Both the position numbers and the translations under genes were made by a program. This document shows, one piece after another, positions 58,317 to 64,000 of a stretch of 64,000 nucleotides of DNA. The stretch's first letter is position 1. Each line of letters starts with the position of its first letter. Origin of the DNA: Clostridia bacterium (GTDB taxonomy: Bacteria; Bacillota; Clostridia; Christensenellales; Borkfalkiaceae); the NCBI GenBank assembly GCA_017504655.1, contig JAFVQT010000067.1, positions 1-64,000 on the forward strand, written 5' to 3'. The notes under the pieces were generated by a model. The model searched no databases. It saw only the letters and a list, made by a program, of their open reading frames with translations, and was not told the DNA's origin.

Positions 58317-60842
58317 ATGGCAGAATTTTATTCGGAAAAAATTGCAAAATCACCAAGAATTGACCGCATTAAAGAAAAAATGCTCAGCGAAATGCCACAA
58401 ATCGAGGCGGATAGAGCCGTTTATCTTACCGAGTCTTACAAAATGACCGAGGGCGAGCCTATTTATACGAGAAGGGCTAAGGCCTTTGCGCATATTCTTG
58501 ACAATATTCCCGTTACTATCCGTGACGACGAGCTTATAGTCGGCGCGGCAACCGTTCATCCGAGAGGATGTCAGGTATTCCCCGAATATTCCTACGAGTG
58601 GGTAGAGGCTGAGTTTGACACCTTGGCAACGAGAGCTGCAGACCCATTCTATATTTCTGAAGAAACCAAAAAGACTCTTCACGAGGTTTATAAATATTGG
58701 AAGGGCAAGACGACGAGCGAGCTTGCTACCTCTTACATGGCACCCGAAACGCTTACCGCTATGGAAGCTAATATGTTTACCCCCGGTAACTATTTCTACA
58801 ACGGTATCGGCCATGTAACTGTAAAGTATGATAGGATTTTAGAGGTTGGATATTCCGGAATTATTAAAGAAATAGAGGACGAAATTGCTAAAATGAAGGT
58901 TGGCGACGGCAATTACTGCAAAAAGCGCACCCTTTTAGATGCAATGATTTTATCCTGTAAAGCAGTTATACGTTATGCAAACAGATATGCTCAAAAGGCG
59001 CGTGAGCTTGCTGAAAAAGAGGGTAATTCCACAAGAAGGGCAGAGCTTTTAAAGATAGCCGAAACGTGTGAAAGAGTTCCCGAGTTTGGCGCAAGAAGCT
59101 TCTACGAGGCATGCCAGAGCTTTTGGTTTGTACAGCTTTTAATTCAGACCGAATCGAGCGGACACTCAATTTCTCCGGGTAGATTTGACCAATATATGTA
59201 CCCATACTACTTAAAGAGCAGAAAAGAGGGTATGACGAGAGAGTTTGCGCAAGAGCTTATGGATTTGGTTTGGCTTAAGCTCAACGACTCTTTAAAGGTA
59301 CGTGACGAGGCGTCTGCAGAGGGCTTTGCCGGCTACAGTCTTTTCCAAAACCTCATTGCAGGCGGTCAGGACGAGCACGGAAACGACGCAACTAACGACT
59401 TATCGTTTATGTCAATAACGGCAACCGAGCACGTTTTCCTTCCACAGCCGTCATTTTCGGTAAGAGTCTGGAACGGTTCTCCCAAAGCGTTCCTTCTTCG
59501 CGCTGCAGAGCTTACCCGTACGGGAATAGGCTTCCCTGCTTATTATAACGACGAGGTTATTATCCCATCGCTTATGTCAAGAGGTCTTACTCTTGAGGAT
59601 GCGAGAAAATATAATATTATAGGTTGCGTTGAACCGCAGGTTGCGGGCAAAACCGACGGCTGGCATGACGCTGCGTTCTTTAACATGTGCCGTCCTCTCG
59701 AGATGGTTTTCAAAAACGGCTTTGAAAACGGAAAGCAGGTTGGTATTAAGACGGGCAACGTTGAGGATATGCAAACGTTCGGTGAATTTTATGAGGCGTA
59801 CAAGGCTCAGTCAGATTACTTTGTATCATTGCTTGTAAACGCTGACAACGCAATAGACGTTGCGCATGCTGAAAGATGTCCACTCCCCTACCTTTCATGT
59901 ATGGTAGACGACTGTATTAAGTCGGGTAAGAGTGTGCAAGAGGGTGGCGCAATCTACAACTTTACAGGCCCTCAAGGCTTTGGAATTGCAAACATGGCAG
60001 ACGCGATGTGGGCAATAAAGACCTTGGTATTCGACCAAAAGAAATATACGCTTAAGGATTTTAAAGAGGCGCTTGAAAATAACTACGGTAAGGATATGGA
60101 TTCTCACAAGGGCGAAAAGCTTACCGTAACCGTTGTAAAAGAGCTTGCCAAGAAGGGCAAAAAAGTCAGTGATGAAGAGGTTAAGTCGGTCTATAAGACG
60201 ATTATCGCCAATAATTGCCCGCAGGATAAGAAGGATTTCTACGGTAAAATGCTTGCCGATATAGAGGCTCTTCCAAAGTTTGGTAACGATAATAAGGACG
60301 TAGACGCGCTCGCAAGAGAGGTTGCTTACGTATATACTAAAGAGGTAGAAAAATTCACTAACCCAAGAGGCGGAAGATATCAGGCGGGCTTATATCCCGT
60401 ATCTGCAAACGTTCCTCTCGGTGCGCAGACGGGCGCAACTCCCGACGGAAGACTCGCATTTACTCCCGTTGCAGACGGCGTATCCCCAGCTGCGGGCAGA
60501 GACGTTAAAGGACCTACCGCATCGTGCAACTCGGTTTCTACGCTCGACCACTTTATTGCAAGCAACGGCACACTTTTCAATATGAAATTTCACCCAACTG
60601 CCCTTGCAGGCAGACACGGATTAGAGAATTTCGTATCTCTCGTTCAGGGCTATTTTGACAGAAAGGGTAGCCACATGCAATTTAACGTTGTTAGCCGTGA
60701 AACGTTAAGAGATGCGCAAAGAAATCCCGAAAAATACAAATCACTTGTTGTAAGAGTAGCAGGCTATTCTGCGCTTTTCACCTCGCTTTCGAGGTCGTTG
60801 CAAGAGGATATTATCAACCGTACCGAGCAGGGAGGGTTTTAA
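58317..60842 (+). CDS. dhaB1: Glycyl-radical B12-independent glycerol/1,2-propanediol dehydratase
   Basis: The 841-residue enzyme belongs to the PFL/diol-dehydratase family. The thiyl Cys is C437 in 'IIGCVEPQVAGKTDGWHD', and the radical Gly is G816 in 'VRVAGYSALF'. 'GCVEPQ' followed by a Glu and Trp-His-Asp block, 'GHSISPGRFDQYMYPYY' and 'DHFIASNGTLFNMKFHP' match the Clostridium butyricum DhaB1 and Roseburia propanediol dehydratase, rather than PFL, whose active site has two adjacent Cys. It has no extra N-terminal encapsulation peptide. The product is 3-hydroxypropionaldehyde or propionaldehyde. It has a strong promoter; the activase starts 3 bp after its stop. Confidence 0.92.
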   Translation: MAEFYSEKIAKSPRIDRIKEKMLSEMPQIEADRAVYLTESYKMTEGEPIYTRRAKAFAHILDNIPVTIRDDELIVGAATVHPRGCQVFPEYSYEWVEAEFDTLATRAADPFYISEETKKTLHEVYKYWKGKTTSELATSYMAPETLTAMEANMFTPGNYFYNGIGHVTVKYDRILEVGYSGIIKEIEDEIAKMKVGDGNYCKKRTLLDAMILSCKAVIRYANRYAQKARELAEKEGNSTRRAELLKIAETCERVPEFGARSFYEACQSFWFVQLLIQTESSGHSISPGRFDQYMYPYYLKSRKEGMTREFAQELMDLVWLKLNDSLKVRDEASAEGFAGYSLFQNLIAGGQDEHGNDATNDLSFMSITATEHVFLPQPSFSVRVWNGSPKAFLLRAAELTRTGIGFPAYYNDEVIIPSLMSRGLTLEDARKYNIIGCVEPQVAGKTDGWHDAAFFNMCRPLEMVFKNGFENGKQVGIKTGNVEDMQTFGEFYEAYKAQSDYFVSLLVNADNAIDVAHAERCPLPYLSCMVDDCIKSGKSVQEGGAIYNFTGPQGFGIANMADAMWAIKTLVFDQKKYTLKDFKEALENNYGKDMDSHKGEKLTVTVVKELAKKGKKVSDEEVKSVYKTIIANNCPQDKKDFYGKMLADIEALPKFGNDNKDVDALAREVAYVYTKEVEKFTNPRGGRYQAGLYPVSANVPLGAQTGATPDGRLAFTPVADGVSPAAGRDVKGPTASCNSVSTLDHFIASNGTLFNMKFHPTALAGRHGLENFVSLVQGYFDRKGSHMQFNVVSRETLRDAQRNPEKYKSLVVRVAGYSALFTSLSRSLQEDIINRTEQGGF

Positions 60843-60845
60843 TTG

Positions 60846-61631
60846 ATGGATTATTCTGCTGTAAAGGGTAGAATTTTCGATATTCAAAGATTTTCGGTGC
60901 ACGACGGCCCGGGCATAAGAACTATCGTGTTTTTAAAAGGCTGTCCGTTACGTTGCCGTTGGTGCTGTAACCCCGAATCGCAGTCGTATGAAATTCAACA
61001 GATGCAATTGAACGGCAAGGTAAAAACCGTCGGCCGTGACGTTACTGCGGGGGAAATAATCAAAGAGGTTGAAAGTGATACCGTATATTACAAGCGTTCG
61101 GGAGGAGGGCTTACCCTTTCGGGTGGAGAATGTCTTGCCCAACCGGATTTTGCCGTGGCGCTTTTGGCACTTGCCCATCAGCATAGCATAAATACTGCTA
61201 TAGAGTCGACGGGCTTTGCCGATTTTTCGGTAATAAGCAGGCTTTTGCCCCATCTTGACCTATATCTTATGGATATAAAGCATATGGATAGCGAAAAGCA
61301 CAAGGCGTTTACCGGTCAATATAACGATAAGATTTTGGAAAACGCGCAAAAAATAGCGCGCTCGCCCGTAAAGCTTATTATCCGTACGCCTGTTATTCCT
61401 ACGTTTAACGATACCGAAGAGGAGATTCGCGCGATTGCAAAATTTGCTGCAAGTCTTCCGGGCGTTGAAGAAATGCACTTACTTCCCTATCACCGTATAG
61501 GAACGGATAAATACAAAGGTCTTGGCAGAGAATACACTCTCTCCCATATAGAGCCACCTTCAAAGGAGAAGATGGATAGACTTTTAGAAGTTGTTAATAG
61601 TTGTGGGCTTAGAGGTCAAATCGGCGGTTAA
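60846..61631 (+). CDS. dhaB2: Glycyl-radical enzyme activase, short form without ferredoxin insert
   Basis: The 261-residue radical SAM protein generates the glycyl radical on the dehydratase. The cluster motif is Cys33-x3-Cys37-x2-Cys40 ('GCPLRCRWC'), with 'SGGECLAQPDF' and 'TAIESTGFAD' as SAM-binding blocks. C. butyricum DhaB2 and most dehydratase activases carry an insert of about 50 residues with extra [4Fe-4S] clusters after 'WCCNPES'; here the protein goes directly to 'YEIQQMQLNG' and lacks those cysteines, like PflA. ATG 60846 has GGGAGGG 9 nt upstream. A structured repeat begins at the base after its stop codon. Confidence 0.92.
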   Translation: MDYSAVKGRIFDIQRFSVHDGPGIRTIVFLKGCPLRCRWCCNPESQSYEIQQMQLNGKVKTVGRDVTAGEIIKEVESDTVYYKRSGGGLTLSGGECLAQPDFAVALLALAHQHSINTAIESTGFADFSVISRLLPHLDLYLMDIKHMDSEKHKAFTGQYNDKILENAQKIARSPVKLIIRTPVIPTFNDTEEEIRAIAKFAASLPGVEEMHLLPYHRIGTDKYKGLGREYTLSHIEPPSKEKMDRLLEVVNSCGLRGQIGG

Positions 61632-61758
61632 TTTAAGGCTTATATACGTCGCAAAAGTGCGTTACTGCAAGATAATTTTCGATTGGGATGACCAACAAGG
61701 TCTATCCCATCCGTAAATTGCTTGCGAGCCTTCTTTTGCTCGCATCTAACCCCTTTAA
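61632..61758 (+). repeat. Structured intergenic repeat E2
   Basis: The element starts TTTAAGGCTTATATACGTCG and ends CTCGCATCTAACCCCTTTAA. It keeps E1's hairpins with changed bases that still pair: CGCA(AAAG)TGCG, and GGGATGACC with GGTCTATCCC in place of TGGTGACC/GGTCTACCA. Confidence 0.75.
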
Positions 61759-61762
61759 CAAG

Positions 61763-62145
61763 TTAAAAGGTTTATATACGTCGCAATACTGCGTTTCTAT
61801 TTTATTGCCAAAACTTTGGTGACCTCGTCGCAAATAGGCTTATTGTCAGCAAATTATTGAACTAATTTGCAAGACTTCGTAGCCTTTTGCTCCTCTTCCC
61901 AAAAATTCTTGGTAACCAATTATTTTTGGGAGCCCTAATATTAAAGTCTTTAAACCCACTTTATAAAAGTGAAGAAAACAATGTGTGGAGCGTCACGCTC
62001 CCAACATCACGTTGCCTCGCATCTAAGCCTTTAAAAATTGCTCGATAAGGGTGACGGTAATCACGGATGCAACGTCACGTTGCCTCGCATCTAAACCTTA
62101 AATACGCTTTTATGATTTTAGCGAAGGGGTGGAGCGTCACGCTCC
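61763..62145 (+). repeat. Further members of the structured repeat family (E3 and hairpin blocks)
   Basis: A third left end TTAAAAGGTTTATATACGTCG with CGCA(ATAC)TGCG starts at 61763. Stems GGAGCGT-C-ACGCTCC (61987-62001 and 62131-62145) and GCAACGT-C-ACGTTGC (62069-62083) alternate with CTCGCATCTAA(A/G)CCTT ends at about 62016-62033 and 62085-62100. It fills the gap before the adenosyltransferase. Confidence 0.7.
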
Positions 62146-62218
62146 TAATCGACTTATAGCCCCACTTTTTACAAAAATTAGCAAAAAAATAGTGCTTGGT
62201 AGCACGAAAAGGACATAT

Positions 62219-63241
62219 ATGAAAATTTATACGGGAAACGGCGACGGAGGTTTTTCAACCTTGTCGTCAAGTATGAAAATTTCAAAGGCAGACGAGAGAT
62301 TTGAAGTTCTTGGCTGCATTGACGAGCTCGTCAGCTTTATCGGTAGCTGTCGGGCTATCGTTACGTGTCCTATTTTAACCAAAAAGTTAGAAGACCTGCA
62401 GTCAAAACTCTTCTCTATTGGTTCGGCAATAACTTTCCCACAAAAGAGGGAGTATCTTCCAACTGAAAAAGATATAAAATATATTGAAGAGCAAATAGAT
62501 AAAACTGAAGGCTCTTTTGAAAGGGAACGTGATTTTATTCTTCCCGGTAAATGCGAGCTTTCATCAAGGCTCGATTTGGCACGTTCGGTTTGCCGTAGAT
62601 TAGAAAGAGAAATTATAACCTTAGACAGAAAGCTCGGCGTTGACGGTTCTATCAAAAAATATATAAATAGACTTTCGGACTATCTTTATATTTTAGCACG
62701 TAGAATAGACTATGACTTTGAAAAAGGCGATATATCTAAAATCGTAGGCGAAAATGCTACAACTCCTTTAGCAGCTGAGCCAAGCGATAAGGACTTAGAA
62801 AAAATTTATAACGAAGTTATAAAGCGTGTTACAAACGGCAAAGAAATAACTTTAGAAAAAGCACGTGCGCTTGCTCAAAAGGTAAGAGAAAAAGCCGAAG
62901 AAATAGGTCTTAAAGCAGTAGTTGCCATTGCAAACGCACAAGGCAGACCTATTCTCGTTGAGGTTATGGACGATGCGTATTTGGTAAGCTTTGACGTAGC
63001 AATTAAAAAGGCGTACACCTCTGCTGCTGTAAAAATGAGCACTGCTCAGCTTTGCAAGGAGATAAAGGTAGACGGCTCTTTAAAGGGACTTGAAACAGAG
63101 CAATCGCTTATCTTCTTAGGCGGTGGCGAGCCGTTAAAGGTAGGTTGGGAGGTCGTAGGAGCAATAGGCGTAAGCGGGGGCACGGCAGAGCAAGACAGTA
63201 AATTGGCATTATACGCCTCGCAGGTATTTAAGTATTTATAA
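62219..63241 (+). CDS. pduO: PduO-type cob(I)alamin adenosyltransferase fused to GlcG/HbpS domain
   Basis: The 340-residue protein has an N-terminal PduO adenosyltransferase domain (1-185): 'YTGNGDGGFSTL', 'ADERFEVLGCIDELVSFIG' (core 'ERFEVLGCIDEL'), 'FILPGKCELSSRLDLARSVCRRLERE' (core 'LDLARSVCRRLERE') and 'YINRLSDYLYILARR'. A C-terminal GlcG/DUF336 domain (205-340) has 'ALAQKVREKAEEIGLKAVVA' and 'GGEPLKVGWEVVGAIGVSGG'. In Salmonella PduO makes adenosylcobalamin for diol dehydratase; here the adjacent dehydratase needs no B12. ATG 62219 follows AAAAGGAC; an upstream in-frame ATG lies in repeat sequence. Confidence 0.9.
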   Translation: MKIYTGNGDGGFSTLSSSMKISKADERFEVLGCIDELVSFIGSCRAIVTCPILTKKLEDLQSKLFSIGSAITFPQKREYLPTEKDIKYIEEQIDKTEGSFERERDFILPGKCELSSRLDLARSVCRRLEREIITLDRKLGVDGSIKKYINRLSDYLYILARRIDYDFEKGDISKIVGENATTPLAAEPSDKDLEKIYNEVIKRVTNGKEITLEKARALAQKVREKAEEIGLKAVVAIANAQGRPILVEVMDDAYLVSFDVAIKKAYTSAAVKMSTAQLCKEIKVDGSLKGLETEQSLIFLGGGEPLKVGWEVVGAIGVSGGTAEQDSKLALYASQVFKYL

Positions 63242-63640
63242 GATTAACGGCAGATGCTATAAGCAGTGACAAATAAACGAAAATGCCATTTTTATAACAT
63301 TATATAATAGGGCGGTTGCAAGATTTGCAACCGCCTTTTTGCTTGTAAAAAATATTGTTAAATTTGTTAAATACTGTCAAGAAGTGCCCCTATAAGCCGA
63401 TTATTGACATGTTTTGCTAAAAAATTAAATTGTTTTAGCATTGTTTTTCGTCGGCAGAAAGTTTTGTTATAATTTCTCCAAATCGCTTTGCTTTACGTTA
63501 AATTTGATTTTGCTAAAGCCTTTTGCGTAAAAGTCAGTCCACACGAATTCGACAGGGCTTTTGCCAATGATTATTACCTTTGCAATTACGTCATATTTGC
63601 CATCACTTTTTTTATTTAGTTGTTGGCAATTTTTTTACTT
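63242..63640. other. Intergenic region with a terminator, a 15-bp motif and a decayed frame
   Basis: A strong terminator is at 63310-63340 and a copy of the dispersed motif at 63390-63404. On the minus strand, an open frame from about 63631 to the stop at 63469-63467 reads like protein ('DGKYDVIAKVIIIGKSP', 'FSKIKFNVKQSDLEKL') but has no ATG, GTG or TTG start. It may be the tail of a lost gene. Confidence 0.45.
63310..63340 (+). terminator. Terminator of pduO
   Basis: GGCGGTTGCA, loop AGATT, TGCAACCGCC, then TTTTT. Confidence 0.9.
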
Positions 63641-64000
63641 TTATGGTCTAAATATCCTTATTCCGTTTTTTACTACACTCACATCGAATTTTAATCCGTC
63701 GTAAAGCTCGCCGTCGATTTGTATCGTAACGGGCTTTTCAAAATCTATTCTTACTCTTTCTTTACGCTCAAACGTTGCGAAATCAAGCTCTAAAACCTTA
63801 CCCTTCATAAGCTTTATGAACGCTCCGGGTATTTTTCTTTTTTTAACCTTACCCGCAACCACAAAGTCAAGCAGACCGTCGTCTATAATTGCCTTTGGGC
63901 ACATTTTTATTCCGCCGCCAAATTGCGAGCCGTTACCGACGGCTACTATAAGCCCTTCTTTTTCAAGCATTTCGCCGTTCTTTTCAATAAAAAACTTATA
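63641..64000 (-). CDS. Diacylglycerol/lipid kinase family protein, C-terminal part (cut by window edge)
   Basis: The frame is open to the right edge, so only the last 119 residues are present. 'VAVGNGSQFGGGIKMCPKAIIDDGLLDFVV' (core 'NGSQFGGGIKMCPKA') and 'KPVTIQIDGELYDG' are the C-terminal blocks of the DagK/YegS lipid kinases, which phosphorylate diacylglycerol or similar lipids at the inner membrane face. The catalytic GGDGT region would lie outside the window. Confidence 0.85.
   Translation of the reverse strand, partial: YKFFIEKNGEMLEKEGLIVAVGNGSQFGGGIKMCPKAIIDDGLLDFVVAGKVKKRKIPGAFIKLMKGKVLELDFATFERKERVRIDFEKPVTIQIDGELYDGLKFDVSVVKNGIRIFRP

Noticed and set aside
58240-58446. Open frame at the start of the dehydratase leader
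   Set aside because: It overlaps the dehydratase in another frame, has no ribosome binding site and no recognisable protein pattern.
62129-62218. Extended N-terminus of the PduO protein from an upstream ATG
   Set aside because: The added residues are translated repeat sequence (GGAGCGTCACGCTCC) and match no PduO; ATG 62219 has a proper ribosome binding site.
58317-63241. Bacterial microcompartment for diol use
   Set aside because: There are no shell-protein genes, aldehyde dehydrogenase or encapsulation peptide in the window.

Overview
The window is AT-rich chromosomal DNA from a low-GC Gram-positive bacterium. I place it among the uncultured gut Clostridia (Bacillota). The reasons are strong AGGAGG-type ribosome binding sites, TTGACA/TATAAT promoters with 16-17 bp spacers, an rpmH-rnpA-yidD-yidC-jag cluster, CIRCE/HrcA control of heat shock, a DapL-type lysine/diaminopimelate route, a B12-independent glycyl-radical dehydratase, and many SPII lipoproteins, several with BspA-type leucine-rich repeats. 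The finer placement (Christensenellales-like) is inference.

Layout. 1-4.4 kb: a membrane-anchored LRR protein and a four-gene minus-strand operon (cytidylate kinase-like, coiled-coil membrane protein, HAD phosphatase, ferredoxin-thioredoxin reductase catalytic subunit). 4.7-10.2 kb: a 1609-residue lipoprotein and a small transporter. 10.3-18.3 kb: TtcA-like tRNA thiolase, two lipoproteins, a HAD phosphatase, CIRCE-controlled Hsp20, and dapF-dapL-malQ. 18.4-26.7 kb: two paralogous LRR lipoproteins, then a heterodimeric ABC exporter behind a newly recognised leader peptide and tandem-terminator attenuator. 26.8-33.2 kb: gltX, a dipeptidase and small housekeeping or accessory genes. 33.2-39.9 kb: the origin neighbourhood (asnA-rsmG, then a DnaA-box-rich AT region, then dnaN-rpmH-rnpA-yidD-yidC-jag), with no dnaA. 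40-47.5 kb: core genes (yigZ, recX, birA) with two apparently inserted lipoprotein genes, an LRR protein and a serpin. Each is bounded by direct repeats. 47.6-50.8 kb: IMPase with a Phd-Doc module, and a small lipoprotein/Cro-type regulator divergon. 50.9-53 kb: iscR-like/iscS/iscU. 53-57.3 kb: an Mrr-like protein, parB and ftsH. 58-63.2 kb: glycerol/propanediol dehydratase of the glycyl-radical type, its activase, and a PduO adenosyltransferase. The right edge carries part of a lipid kinase.

Three signals are not explained by genes. (1) A 15-bp motif, CTATAAGTCGATTAT, recurs about eleven times between 26 and 63 kb, almost always within a few bases of a start or stop codon. (2) A structured repeat family with inverted-repeat ends and compensatory base changes lies on both sides of the glycyl-radical operon; on one side it fills the ftsH 5' leader. 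(3) An array of small hairpins joined by AGTTATATT-type linkers splits the terminator of jag. The best candidate for an undescribed regulatory system is the attenuator upstream of the ABC exporter: promoter, 24-codon leader, and two terminators, each preceded by a copy of a sequence complementary to the middle of the leader.

No rRNA, tRNA, CRISPR array, insertion-sequence transposase or prophage module was recognised.
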